The notes under the pieces were generated by a model that saw nothing but the letters and a program-made list of their open reading frames with translations, was not told the DNA's origin and made no database searches. From Silene conica (lineage: Eukaryota; Streptophyta; Magnoliopsida; Caryophyllales; Caryophyllaceae), in contig CM055318.2 of assembly GCA_029255685.2 (NCBI GenBank), positions 18,729,001 through 18,793,000 of the forward strand: a DNA stretch of 64,000 bases. Direction: 5' to 3'. Below are positions 11,691 through 23,582 of this stretch, piece after piece. The position numbers and the translations under genes are program-made. Numbering within the stretch: position 1 is the stretch's first letter; each line of letters opens with the position of its first letter.

Positions 11691-12440
11691 TTAATGGGCG
11701 GATACGGGATGAGAATAATGAGAAGAGGAGTTAGAGTAATTAAGAGACCTTTGATTAGGCAAAGCAAGCATAGCCGTATGATCAAGAAAATCCTGAAGCT
11801 CAACAACTGAATGCAAAACATGACGCAAGTCATCACCACATTGGAACCCTCTTTCGCCTTTCCTACGTACACCAAACACGTAAAACGTAACACATCCTTT
11901 ACGAAATTTAAACCTTGCGATTTCCGAGTTAGTCAACCCTCTAATCATCCTTTTGTTTACTTCTCCTAAGGGAATCTCCGGCGGCCAACTCAGATCGATG
12001 CTTGATTTATGTGAGACCGTATCAAACACAAATATTATGACCTTGGACTTTTTGGTCCCTAGCCCAAGCGTCAAGGTGTGCCATGCATGATGGGCTAGAA
12101 TCGTAAAGTTTGTTGGGATAAATGATATTGTTGACGGAAACGGTGGGGCCGATTTCGAATTCTTGTTACCGTTGTCGTTGTGATCATGGTTGAGAAGGAG
12201 AGATAGTTCACATGGAGATGCACGTCGTACGGTAAATGATTTCACTATAAATTGACCTCCGAATTTAAGGCCTTTCACGTCCGAGCTTGGTTTAAACGAT
12301 ATATTTGACGTCGCACTCGTAGTTGTCGTCGTCTTCGTTGTTGCTGCTGTTTGGTGTTGTTGGTCGTTGTTTGGGTGTTTTTGCTTTTGTTTCTTATTGC
12401 TACTTTTCTTCTCCTTTCCCGATTTAAATCTATCCTCCAT
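11691..12440 (-). CDS. Conserved plant protein of unknown function, 249 aa
   Basis: A single-exon gene of 249 codons plus stop. Residues 8-45 are a basic, K/Q/N/T-rich low-complexity tail. From about residue 55 to 235 the protein has the look of a conserved globular domain: KGLKFGGQFIVKSFTVRRA, then FPSTISFIPTNFTILAHHAW, LTLGLGTKKSKVIIFVFD, WPPEIPLGEVNKRMIRGL, ARFKFRKGCVTFYVFGVRR and VVELQDFLDHTAMLALPNQR. I recall closely similar sequences in other dicots, always without known function; I cannot name the family. No signal peptide or membrane segment is evident, and the basic N-terminus could support nuclear location (inference). The start ATG follows a long CT-rich leader with no better in-frame start. 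It has no operon-like neighbour. Confidence 0.85.
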   Translation of the reverse strand: MEDRFKSGKEKKSSNKKQKQKHPNNDQQHQTAATTKTTTTTSATSNISFKPSSDVKGLKFGGQFIVKSFTVRRASPCELSLLLNHDHNDNGNKNSKSAPPFPSTISFIPTNFTILAHHAWHTLTLGLGTKKSKVIIFVFDTVSHKSSIDLSWPPEIPLGEVNKRMIRGLTNSEIARFKFRKGCVTFYVFGVRRKGERGFQCGDDLRHVLHSVVELQDFLDHTAMLALPNQRSLNYSNSSSHYSHPVSAH

Positions 12441-12770
12441 ATTTTTTGGGCCCGTGATTTGGAGGGGAGGATCTTAGAAATGTCAGGTAAATGACTAGTA
12501 ATAATTCTGTATCGAACCGGTGACAAGGATAAATATGTATATTATTGAAGATTGGAATATGGATAGGAATTGGAAAGATGAAGGGGAAATGGAGGATTGG
12601 TAGTGAGATAGATATTGTGGAGTGGTGTGTGAGACTTGAGGGGTAATGAGAAATGAGAGGAGGGGTTTGTGTGTTTAGGTGGGGGAGTAAATTTAGAGAG
12701 ACAGAGTGCCTGATTCTTTGTCTAGTACACATACAAGATGTATTGAATGCTGTTTTGGTTTTATATTATT
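12441..12770 (-). promoter_or_regulatory. CT-rich 5' leader and putative core promoter
   Basis: Read on the minus strand, 12441-12715 is rich in CT and CA (CTCTCTAAATTTAC, ACCCCTCAAGTCTCAC), typical of plant 5' leaders. A TATA-like AATATAAAACC lies at about 12756-12766, some 40 bp upstream of the leader's start. Inferred from composition only. Confidence 0.35.
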
Positions 12771-12839
12771 ATCTTTATCAATTCAAGGACATGAGTTCCA
12801 TCATCATCCCACCAACTAATATTGTTACATTTTAATGCA

Positions 12840-13430
12840 CTTAAACATTTTTTTTTTTTGGCTGAAAAGAGTTAAATTGATTAATTAGAGTAGAGTTTAA
12901 TTGAACTAAATTGAGTGAAATACAGCCAACAAAATTGGTGAAGTGAATTTTTTTCAATTAAAAGTTAAGTTTGTGAAAAGATTAACTGAACATAAATGAG
13001 TAAACGTAAATAAAATTTAATGAAATACAGCCAAATAAAATTGAAAGGAGTTGAAATTAAGTCAGAAAAAACATGACATTAATCGTCAAAAAATAACATC
13101 CTCCTCACCTATCAAAATATGTAACTATAATTTAGGAACCATTAATAATTGTTTATAACCATAATTACTTGTATTTTCAGCCCTTTTATTTGCTTTAACT
13201 ATAGTTTTGTACTATGTTTCCTTGGATAATGTTAGTGGTTAGGATAAATTGACCCTAATCTAACATATTTTACAATTATTTTTTCTAATATCTAAATAAT
13301 ATATTTTTGTATTATTTATATTTATATTTATACTTTACTAATAATATGTTTAAAGTTTAAAACTGATACTAATCTGCTAACAAGAGTTTGTGGTTATATT
13401 AAATAAAAATCAAATGTGTTTGATGTGGTG
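12840..13430. other. AT-rich spacer
   Basis: No gene or clear repeat structure. There is a T-run at 12848-12860 and a motif of the type ATTGAGTGAAATACAGCCAA that recurs in shortened form near 13015-13035. Confidence 0.35.
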
Positions 13431-13600
13431 ATTGCTCATCTCATCCCTTAACAATGAGGTTAGGGGTTCGATCCCTGTCCATGGAAGTGGAGCAACACTT
13501 TGGCCAGCCGTTTACCTCTTCGTGAGAGCACCCGCGACGAGGGATTATACACTGCGGTAGACGATGGACACCCCGATTTAAATCAGAAAAAATTAAATAA
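13430..13600 (+). repeat. tRNA-derived SINE-like fragment
   Basis: GATGTGGTGATTGCTC resembles an RNA polymerase III A box and GGGGTTCGATCCC (about 13463-13475) a B box, at roughly tRNA-like spacing. A non-tRNA body follows (CACCCGCGACGAGGGATTA, GACGATGGACACCCCGAT). Target duplications were not found. It does not fold into a convincing functional tRNA. Confidence 0.45.
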
Positions 13601-14177
13601 ACATGTAGGGATTAGATTTCATGATACAAAATTACAAAGTATGCAATATGTAATTAGTATAGTGAAAGTGTCGAGTTCACGAAAGGGTTTTAGGGTCCAC
13701 ACCCATAAATCCATAATGAATGGGCCTATTGCTATTGATTATTGAGAGGTAGTCAAAAGAGGGTATTGCATTTGCATTCACCTTTGAATAAAGTCAAGAC
13801 ACTTTAATTCAGTGTTTCTGCTTATGCTGTCGGTCTTTTTTGTGAGTTTCTTTATAAATAAGGTTTCTTTTTTCCAATTACGAATATATTCGTTTTAAAA
13901 TTAAAATTGATTTATAGTAATTTATACTTTGTGCATATTATTTATATAAATAAGGACAAATTTTTAATTAATATTTATATATTTTGACACTATTTAATCC
14001 GTCTTGTCTTAATTTTTAATTGAGAATTTGTGAATAATTTTAAAGAAAAAATCATGATAAAGTAGTTCGTTGTTATTAAGTTCTTAGCTTATTGTAAAAG
14101 GTTGGGACTTGGGAGTAATTGAGTTACTTCCACATGTTTTCATTATAGTTAAGATTATTGATAGTTTTAAAGTAAGA

Positions 14178-14210
14178 CTAGTTTTATACCCGTACAACAA
14201 ATGTACGGTT
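14178..14210 (-). mobile_element. Helitron 3' terminus
   Basis: On the minus strand a stem-loop with arms CCGTACA and TGTACGG around a 5-nt loop (plus 14190-14208) is followed by GTATAAAA and the terminal CTAG, then T. A hairpin about 8-10 nt before CTRR followed by T is the hallmark of a Helitron 3' end. The matching 5' end was not recognised, so the element's extent to the right is unknown. Confidence 0.6.
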
Positions 14211-14539
14211 CTGTTTTTAAATATTTGGTTACTCATAAATATGTGACTAATTAATACAAATATAATTCAAAATAAAAATTAAGTAGATAATATATAAATT
14301 ATTATAAATCATCAATTGTTAAAATAGACCATTTTTTTCTGCTAAAAAATCCAACCTATTTCATTACTAATGTAAAAGACAAATTTTATTTGTTATGGTT
14401 TCAGAATTAACGGATATTTTTATTAGAATTATTGATCCCGTGTTCTTTTATTACCTACTTGTGTGTTCTTTTTAACTGTTTATTTGATTATTATCAATAT
14501 CGTCTAAATCTCTTAGGAGTAGATCTACATGAATAAGAT

Positions 14540-15013
14540 CTAGATAGCACGGACACTTCTCGTAATGAGTCGTACTGTGTCCGACACCAACACTCCACGT
14601 ACACATGCCGAAACTTGTTGAACACCTATAAAGTCGTGTCTAACTTTCTACATATATTTGGGTACGTGTTTGACGTGTGTCCATGTTATTTGAGTCGTGT
14701 CCATCGTGTGTCCACGGTATTGGTCAACATTTGGGATGAATGATGTTTTTTCAGACGGAAAATGCGCTATCGAAAAAAATTACTTAGAATATTGGTTCGG
14801 ATGGGAAATGAAAATAAGTTATTATAAAGGGCAAGTTTTACCTTCACTTATTTAAAATTAATATCAAATACTTTTACAAAAATGAAATAAAATATTTATA
14901 ACTATAAAATGTATATTTTATTAAATTTAAATAACGTGTCCCGTGTCCTAAATTTCATGACATGTCGTGTCACGTGTTCGTATCGTGTCCGTGTCCGTTT
15001 TGGTGCTACCTAG
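14540..15013. mobile_element. hAT-like non-autonomous element, 8-bp duplication
   Basis: 474 bp between exact 8-bp duplications AATAAGAT (14532-14539 and 15014-15021). Inverted ends are CTAGATAGCAC plus GGACAC, against CTAGGTAGCAC plus GGACAC with 6 extra bases. Subterminal regions carry many GTGTCC/GGACAC words in both orientations, as in hAT elements where such repeats can bind transposase. No transposase. Confidence 0.85.
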
Positions 15014-15377
15014 AATAAGATTAATTTGTAGTTTTTTTAGCGTAATAAAATTATAATTTTCAGATTTTTAGTTTATTTCCAGTATTTTATCCCAGTATTT
15101 TATTAGCATTAGTATTATAATTAGTATTATCATTAATTATTAATATGCAACCTGATTAATAAACGTAATATCCCCACCTGATAGTTGACTTTGAGTTATT
15201 TAGGTTTGTATTCACGTTTTGTTTATTTTTTGTGTTGATTTTCAGTTTTTTTCGTATTTTATCGTATTTTATTTTGTTTGGTATCTTAATTTATATTTGA
15301 TTGGAAAATTGGAGAACATAATGTAATTTAATTTTTGGACTGTAATTAGCTTTCGTGATTATAATTTTTTATTTTTC

Positions 15378-15437
15378 GGATTTGATTTTTGGACCTTTCT
15401 ATATCGTATTTTATAGAAAGGTCCAAAAATCAAATCC
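15378..15437. repeat. Perfect 26-bp inverted repeat
   Basis: Arms 15378-15403 and 15412-15437 are exact reverse complements (each containing TTTTTGGACCTTTCTA or its complement), separated by 8 nt. The word CCATTGTATTTAGC follows the right arm and recurs near 15527. Confidence 0.9.
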
Positions 15438-15439
15438 AT

Positions 15440-18360
15440 TGTATTTAGCTTAATAGTCTTTGATCTATTTACGATGCTTCGATTACTATGCTTTGCGGAT
15501 TTACGAGAAAATGATTACTATATCATCCATTGTATTTAGCTTAATAGATTCAATGTATTACACTAATTCCCTTGTATAAATAGGCAATGCCTTTGCCAAT
15601 AAGATCAACACAATTTCATCTCAACTATCTTAACATAGTGATTGATTAATCTCTTTTTTTTTTTACCAAAGGAACGTCCATCTATTTGTTACTTTATTAG
15701 TTGAAAAATAAACTTACAGTCGTATGTATTTAGAACCCGATGAAAATGACTGAACTCCTCATTAAGATAATTGAGTTTACTTTAAAGTTATTGAACTTCT
15801 TTACAAAATTATTAAACTAGCTTTATAACTCAGGTGAATAACTTTGTATATGAATTGAGCTTATTTCACAAAGTAATTGAGACAACTTTAAAACAAATCG
15901 AATAGCTTTGTGAATGAGCTCAATTACTTTATATATAAACAAATTAAATTTAGGGTTTTGATAAATACAACCCATAGGGTTGTATATAAGCATTAAATTT
16001 TATTAAAATTCTTTTATATTTTTCATGTAAATTGGAATCTCAATTGTTGTTTTCAAAGTACAAGTTTTTCCTCTAAATATTTATTTCATTCATTCACTCA
16101 ATAAAAATATTCATCTATAAAAAATTCTTCTTCTCCAACTATTAACACTGTATAAAATTTTCATTATATCAAATTTCAAAATATTAATCTTACTTACGTA
16201 CAAGTAAGTTTTCTTCGCTTATTTATTTATACAATTGACAATAGTTGTTAATTTGTTATCATGTTTGATTAATTAGACAATTTCATAAATATAATTTCCA
16301 GATTTTTCTAGAATAATTAACATTAGTTGTATGGTTAAGAAGATGATTTATATGTTTGATTTTGATTAGCGACTAAGAGAAATTTTAGACAATTAGACGC
16401 ACTAGTCGTTGACATAATTTACGACTGGGCTTGCAATGGTATTCCAGAATTTATACGTGTATGTACATTGTTTTTTTGTAATTTCAGAACTTACGACTAT
16501 GCTCGATTTTTGATATTTTTATCGGACATTGCCAACAACTATTTCCTAGTTCTAGTAAATTATTTGGTTATTATTCAATAATTAAATGACCATTTAATGA
16601 TTACAATACATAATTAGTGGATTAACATTTAATTAGTATGATAAGTGTTAAGTTAGATTCTCTTGAAAATATAAATTAGCTTTAATTACAAGAATTTACA
16701 AGTTCTTATGTATAACCCATAGGGCTGTATATATCGGGACCGTTAAATTTGTAAGAGTTCAATTAAAACTATATTGTTGTACATACAACTGGCGTCTCTT
16801 ATAAACTACTGGTCATGGTAACCTTGTAATAAACTTATGACTATAAAGTTTATATCCGATCCTCTAGTTTGAAGGCCCGCAACATGATAAAGGTATTTAA
16901 CATTTCCTAATACAAAATTATTATTACTATAATCATAAACTTAACATGCGATTTATGGATACAACGTTGTAAAAGTATGAATTCTTGATTTTTAATTTGA
17001 TGGTAGCAAGCTAGAGCTTTCGATAGTAATAAGGTATGAAACAATTGTTGTATTATTGAGCAGATGAAAAGAGAACAGAAGAGTGACAAGAGTCCCACAA
17101 AAATGTGAGACAGAGTAGATTCATTGTCGCTTTAGCCTTTCTTTAGGATTTGTGATTTATGAAAGCAAGTTAGAATAGTTTTTCAGGTGATTTAGCGAGC
17201 TTAACGGCTTAAATTGGAGTAAGAATTACTCTATCAAATATTATTCAAAACGTCTTGTTTGTGATGAATACTATCCGTTATAAGTTGATAACGGATAATA
17301 CTCTGTCATAATAAGGCAATCGGGAGGGCAAATAGAGGAAAATAAAACACTCCGAAAATAGTGTCACTTACATATTATGAGAGAGATATTATCGATCCTT
17401 CAGCAGTTTGTGAGGATAGTGCTCCTACTAAAAAAGAATTTGTGAATATTATTATAGGACACATTGGTTGTCGCTGGACCCACACATGCATGATGCATCA
17501 TAAGTTTTGGTACAAATCGTTGTCTTTGATGCACAAAGTTACTTAATTTATATGTAAAACTGATTAAACATTCTCCAGATAATGTCTCAAATAATTCTTC
17601 TCCTAACCTTTCGCTGTAAAGCTGCCTATTGCTCACAGAGTCACAGATTGCAATCATCTTTCATAAAAATACACATGACTAAACTAAACCAACTTGTCTA
17701 ACATTTTTTATATAGCTACTACAGGTTCGCCTCGCTTCCCTGTGTATGAGTTATTTTGATATAAAATAATAAAACGAAGTTTTGAGATCATTTTACCGTC
17801 AAATATAACTACTTTTGAAAAATAAATAATTATAAATTGTAGCACCGACTGAATCATTGTAATTACATTTGACCATAAAATGGTGGAATTGAACTTCATG
17901 AAAGTACAAGACCACATAAGTGTACAAAAACCATATAATCTCGTCTCGTGACGGAGGGCGGTGAAAGCAGGGTATTAAAGATCAAGGGAAGGATAATGTG
18001 GGCACGATCATTAGGTTTGTGTGGCTATACCAATAGATTTTTCACGTTTGAAATAAATTTCATTCGTGAGGAGTGACACTGTCAAATCATGTTCGTCTTA
18101 TTAATTTCCTTGTGAATGTTTTCTGATCTGTTTTGGAATATTAGCGCAAAAACTAGACCAATATTGTAATTCTGAGATGATCTTTGGATGCAATATCTGA
18201 GTGTGTGTTCCCTTCGTCCGAGTCAGACGGGTAGAGGTAACGAGTCTAACGACACCAGAAAATAATGAATAGCAGAAGAAAGCACACCATATAACTCAAA
18301 ACTTTTTATTTTGTTTATGATTTTATGATAAATGACCAACAATGCCGTATTTTTTTAATG
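15440..18360. other. Long spacer without a recognisable gene
   Basis: AT-rich, no convincing coding region. It contains a promoter-like TATAAATAGGC near 15575; two similar phrases ACCCATAGGGTTGTATATA and ACCCATAGGGCTGTATATA near 15970 and 16717; and the decayed MITE at 17773-17900. Short open frames at 16907-17917 show no protein signature. Confidence 0.4.
17773..17900. mobile_element. Decayed hairpin MITE
   Basis: Imperfect inverted arms (AGATCATTTTACCGTCAAAT against ATTTGACCATAAAATGGT) around an AT-rich loop. The arm sequence is that of the intact foldback MITE at 7899-8114, with many changes. Ends are blurred and no duplication is clear. Confidence 0.5.
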
Positions 18361-18364
18361 ATAC

Positions 18365-18425
18365 TTTCGACCCCAAGCCATGATGTCAACGACATAGCTA
18401 ACTGAGCTAGTTGGCAGCTACGCGA
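18365..18425 (-). repeat. tRNA-like SINE head
   Basis: On the minus strand, CTAGCTCAGTTAGC (A-box-like) is followed about 30 nt later by GGGGTCGAAAG (B-box-like), then a poly(A/T)-rich tail. This looks like the tRNA-related head of a SINE just beyond the stop codon of the Myb/SANT gene. No anticodon arm of a working tRNA could be built. Confidence 0.5.
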
Positions 18426-18431
18426 TCAGAC

Positions 18432-19704
18432 TTAAATGTTAAGCACCCAGTCTTTCTTCCTTTCAACAGGCATACAAAGGAACATCTTTCTCCATAAGGC
18501 ATCATCATGTATAAATCTCGTCGCCTTCACATATGATGCTCCATCTATTCCTTCAAGTTCATTGAGGGCTTTCATACACCTTAAAACATCTTGGACTTGA
18601 CTACACTCGGGTCCATAAGCGTTGCCACTGTCAGCAACAGAATCTAAAGAAGCAGTAAAACTCATTTTCTTCTCCGATTTTTGCCTTTTGTTAGCCGGAA
18701 CTTCCATTATGGTCTCACTGCAATGTTTTAGCGTCAAGAGTTTATCGCTTTTCTTGCCTCCCGAAGTATCTCCCTCTCCTTCTGTGAAATCATGAGATAC
18801 TTTAAGCTTGATCTTTTCATCCTTATCAGGGAATTGAATCTCTGGATCCCCAAAAACTACACACAGTTTGTCATAATCTTTCAATCCTTTCTTTCTGAAA
18901 CTTTTGGCCCGTCGATATTTCTGCATAACGAAAGGGAAAATATGTAATCTTCAAATTGGGTTTATACAGTGCCTCATCAGCCTTCTCACATGGCCAAAAA
19001 ACAGGTTTTTCTTTCTCTCGTTGCACCAAATAAGAGTTGATACCCTCCCACATCGCTCTTTTAAATCCCACAAAGATTAGGGTGTGGGAAGATTTTTCTG
19101 TTGCTACGTTAACAAATGCGTCTTGGACAGCTTGGTGTTGCGCTATAGAATAAATCAATCTTAAAGTGTTTCTTAATTTCGAAAAACCACCCTTAATTTT
19201 CTTCTTTGTACTAGAAGGTAGCAGATGACACATGGTTTTACCATAGCAACATAAACTACAAAACGAAAATCTAAATTCTGATTTGTTTCGTGGCAGCACA
19301 TCAGATTTGTAAGTACATAGCAGTTGAAGAATAAATTTACTCACCGAGTACAACCTCCTCCATACATCATCCGATGCTATAACTTCTCCGGTTACCAGAT
19401 TGAATTGAACTTCTTTCTCCATCAAAAGTGAATTAAAATCACTCCATCGAACTCTCAGATTATGATATTTATTTTTCAACTGGTTATAAGAGTATTTCTT
19501 TCCTGTCATCTTCCTCAGAGCCTCCGCCATACTTTGCCAAGCTGCATTTGCAAAGGTAGTTGCTTGCATGGCTCCCTTCGATATTTCTTCAACCATCAAA
19601 TATACAAAATAAGATTCAAGCTTTTCTGACCAATGATTTTCCGCAGTATCACACTCTGGTACTTCGTCATTACCAACACCGACATAAAAATTCGAGTCTA
19701 CCAT
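18432..19704 (-). CDS. Myb/SANT-like DNA-binding domain protein, two exons
   Basis: Exon 1 is 19704-19345 (120 codons) and exon 2 is 18920-18432 (162 codons plus stop). The 424-bp intron has GTGAGT and TTATGCAG borders in phase 0, giving a 282-aa protein. Residues about 24-117 form the Myb/SANT-like domain: HWSEKLESYFVYLMVEEISK, WQSMAEALRKMTGKKYSYNQ, LKNKYHNLRVRW and SDDVWRRLYS; across the splice comes RRAKSFRKKGLKDYDKL, which continues the same block in other members and confirms the junction. The C-terminus ends with LWRKMFLCMPVERKKDW, also usual in this family. Such proteins bind DNA in the nucleus; the fold is shared with the Myb-like partner of Harbinger transposases, so some members may derive from transposons. 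Target genes are unknown. A splice-acceptor-like TTTACAG at about 19728 hints at an upstream leader exon. Confidence 0.85.
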
Positions 19705-21500
19705 CTGTCAGTCCTTGTCCTCTGTAAAGAAGTAAAATGAAGAATATCGGCATTAAATTAAGGACAACACCCTAACCACAACCAGCTAATTATATGTCCT
19801 ACTGGTTTCTAAGAATACAGAAACAATACTTAGTAGAATGAAATGATTAAATTTATGTCCTACTTGTCTAAGGTGGACTGTAACTGTGTAAGTTATCAAC
19901 ATTTTTATGGGCTGGAATGAATTTTACACTAAGATTTTTTTTTTTTTTTTTAAATAAGACATTATGTCCTTTTTGTTTCACGCCGGGCCTCTTAAAACCA
20001 TTAGATGGCGTGACAACATTGATTCCAGTACTTGTGCACAGCACTAACAATGGGAAAGGAGAAAATGCGAATTTCAATCATACCCTTTATTAAACAACAG
20101 AAATGTTCAATACTCCTATCATTTTTCCTCTAAGCTTTCATACACTACAACTGACTGATAACCACACTACCACAGTACAAAAAAGTTTCAAACACAGAGC
20201 CTCAAATATATCTCTGAGCTCAGGCAACATATATTTAAATCATACTATCAATAAGATAAATGGACTAGAGGGTAAATGATGATGACACCAGAAAGAAGCA
20301 TACCAGTACACAGTAGAACAATTTCATTGTGTGAAACCATATACAAGCATTACTTTAAAAAATGCTAATGGTGTGGTCGCGTGCACAATAAAGTTGACTC
20401 TAAGAAGTATCAGCATATCTCCAAGAGTCACATGGTTGACACAATTCAAATGCAGGTTGGTTCGGTTCATACTTTTAACTAAGCCATATGCAGATAATTC
20501 AATTATCTTTGTGCACATCCTTCATTGTAGCAACCATTTCTTAGTTATTCAACCCAGGTCTTAAATCTGGGCCGCAATACCATATTGCCACTGAGTACTG
20601 GAAATTACCACGGCATTGTTGAGGTGGACCGTCTCAAAAAGAGGTTTACAACCAAATGACATAAACCAAGTATCCAACATTATCGATAGATCAACAACCC
20701 CCTTTATTTTGATCAAACTCCTACTTATTTACTTAGGTGAACTTCAAACAGTCGAAGTCATACCAATTTCTACAAATCAACAATTTGTAAACCACTCAGA
20801 TTAGATCCCAATTCCCAACACCAGCTTGGTATCGCGAAATCTAATACGAACACAACGTTATTCCTAGCTAATTCAGCAAACCCATTTCTCCAATTATGCT
20901 CCAAACAATCAAAGTTACCAAATTTTAATCATCATCATTATTCATTCAGAAATTGAACTCTTAAGTAATGTTACTATGATCAACCTATAATTTCATAAAC
21001 CTCCTAAAAATCTATAATAAGAATGAAGTAAGCCACAAGAATGAATGTAAGTTTCTTGAACAATTATTTATAAACAGAAATCACAGCAACAAAAGGTAAT
21101 ATAAGAAGTGTAAATTATATGAAAAAATGAGGAGAAATAAAAAGAAAATTTGAAGAAATATACCTGAAACCTGATATTGAAATTTGTGTAAAGTTGGAGG
21201 AAATTGAAATTAGGAGGTTTGTTGATGATAATGGTAGGAGGCAGGTAGGCAACAACATCTTCACTCCTAAATTATGCAACAGCACACAGCAGTAGGTAGA
21301 ACTGTAGAAGTTGTTGGAATTTGTATTCTTGCATTTGTAGACTTCATTCTTGTTGGGATTCAACCTCCCTTGTGGTTGGGCCTTTTCCATTTTGGGTTAG
21401 GTGATGCATCTTGCATGGTGTCTTCATTGTCTTGTCATGGGGAGTGCCTAAATATCGTCGACATTTTTACTAATTATCGTCGATAATATATGTAAACTTT
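19705..21500 (-). other. Probable leader intron and promoter of the Myb/SANT gene
   Basis: No coding exon is recognisable. On the minus strand a donor-like TTTCAG followed by GTATATTTC near 21165 and an acceptor-like TTTACAG near 19728 could bracket a leader intron of about 1.4 kb. TGGGCC (site II-type promoter word) occurs near 21377. Weak, composition-based inference. Confidence 0.3.
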
Positions 21501-22269
21501 TAAATTTGCCCTCCTCAACTCAACTCTTAAGATTGTTGTAACAACAAATTTTGTATCACAATAACTACAATACAAAACAACGAAACAAATAAAATTTATT
21601 AAATAAATATAAAACAAGTTTAATTACCCTACGCGCGGTGTGAATTTGATTTCTTGGACTTTTGATAGAGAGAATGTGTCTTTTCTGGCTTCTTTACAAT
21701 AATGAATTTTCAAACCTTGAAATGTACGAGGAGAACTCATTTTATAGGGTTTTGATTTTCCTTGTTAGACTTTTGTAGTCACAGGCCCATTTGTGGGTTT
21801 ACTTGAGAACTTGACCCAAATTTGTTTTTTTTCGAGTTTAAAGATCTGAATGGCGTCTTTTATAATCCGACTCAACCCGTATTTCATTTAATCGGGAAAA
21901 AATAATTAAATTAAGTTAAAATTTGTTATTAACTCAAAATAATTTATTTATTTTATTTATTTGGCACTATAATAAATTTTTCGTGCCTACAAATTGCCTC
22001 ATCGATACTTTGTCACGTGCACCCTTGTTTAAGTGTCTTGACGTGACGAGGTCTTGATACATTTTTTTCTTTGACTTGGAAGTCGACGATGAGTACCCCA
22101 ACTTGTCATAAGGCAGCTCCGTTTGGCCTGACTTGGGAGTCGATGGCACTTCAACTTGTCGTTTAGGTAATCCATTGTTCTTGTAATGTCACCCTATCAT
22201 TATCTGATGTGCCGGGTGAATTTGTATTTGACTTGGAAGTCGATAATGTACGCCTTAACTTGTCGTAAG

Positions 22270-22962
22270 TAGAGATGGCAATGGGTAGGATTTGGACAGG
22301 ATCCTATAGGATCCAGATCCATATCCGTTTTAAAATGGTATATCCAGATCCTACCCTTATCCTTAGGGTCCGAAATTTGTAGATCCATATCCGTATCCTA
22401 AGGATCTGGATAGGATCTGGATAAAAATCCAGATCCGTCAATCTCCAACGATACATTCAAATGAAACCGCACCAAGTCACGATTATACACTATTTCACCT
22501 TTACTTGTCAATTAGAGACGGTGTTTTAGTCGAATTACCCTTTATTAGCTTCACTGGTTTAAAAATCATAGTTTAAAAGAACAAAAATAGTGTAAAAAGT
22601 GTTAAAAAGTCTTATACCAACTTACAAATAAGGTTTACAAACCACAAAATAATTATAATTCCAACAATTCATAATAAAATAAATTGTTCAAACAAAATAA
22701 GCACTAATACTTCATTCCTTATTTCCATGATCTACCTTTGAAGGGTCGAATCTATCCAAAAATTACCCTTATAGAAATTAAAAGAGGGTCCAAGGGTAGG
22801 ATCTGGATCTTAGTGGTGGGATCCAGATCCGACCCTCGTACTCGTATAAGGATATGGATCTAATCCGGATCCTTAGGATCTACAATAATGGGATCCATAT
22901 CCTACCCTTGGGTATAGGGTCTGGTGGATCTGGGTAGGATCCAGGATCCATTGCCATCTCTA
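22270..22962. mobile_element. hAT-like non-autonomous element, 8-bp duplication GTCGTAAG
   Basis: 693 bp with exact inverted ends TAGAGATGGCAATGG / CCATTGCCATCTCTA and exact 8-bp duplications GTCGTAAG (22262-22269, 22963-22970). Removing it restores the repeat unit AACTTGTCGTAAGGCAACTC. Subterminal 150-bp zones are packed with GGATCC, CAGATCC and ATATCC words in both orientations, the usual arrangement of hAT transposase binding sites. No transposase remains. Confidence 0.92.
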
Positions 22963-23058
22963 GTCGTAAGGCAACTCCACTTGGCTTGACTTGGGACTTG
23001 ATGACACCTCAACTTGTCGTCTAGGTAGCCATTTTTCTTGTAATTTCACCATTCTATG

Positions 23059-23391
23059 CCCTGTTCTTTTGGACTTATTTTTGCTTAACTTAACTTTACT
23101 TATTTTTTCTGAATTTTTCTGAACTTAACTTATATTTGCTGAACTTTTCTGAACTTATTTTTGCTGAACTTACCTTAACTTATTTTTTCTGAACTTAACT
23201 TATTTTTGCTGAACTTTTCTACACTATTTTTTGCTGAACTTACCTTAACTTATATTTGCTGAACTTAACTTATATCTGCTTAACATTATGAACTTAACTT
23301 TTCTGAACTTAACTTATATGAGTCTAACTTTTTCGAACTAAATAAATATTAACTTAAATAATAATAATAATAATAATAAAAGTTCCCGGTT

Positions 23392-23452
<61 letters not shown>

Positions 23453-23536
23453 GGGGGTGGGTGCCCAGCTAGTTTCGCGGGTGCCCACAAATTTCATGTA
23501 ATTTCTCCATTATTTTTAATAAAAGGTCCCGGTTTT

Positions 23537-23582
<46 letters not shown>

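Noticed and set aside
13430..13510. Functional tRNA gene
   Set aside because: A- and B-box-like words are present, but no cloverleaf or discriminator/anticodon arm can be drawn; SINE-like fragment is preferred.
15950..16760. LTR pair suggested by the repeated ACCCATAGGG-TGTATATA phrase
   Set aside because: Similarity is limited to a short stretch, with no PBS, purine tract or target duplication.
20324..20804. Small frames upstream of the Myb/SANT gene as extra exons
   Set aside because: No family motif is found there and the Myb/SANT domain is already complete in the two defined exons.
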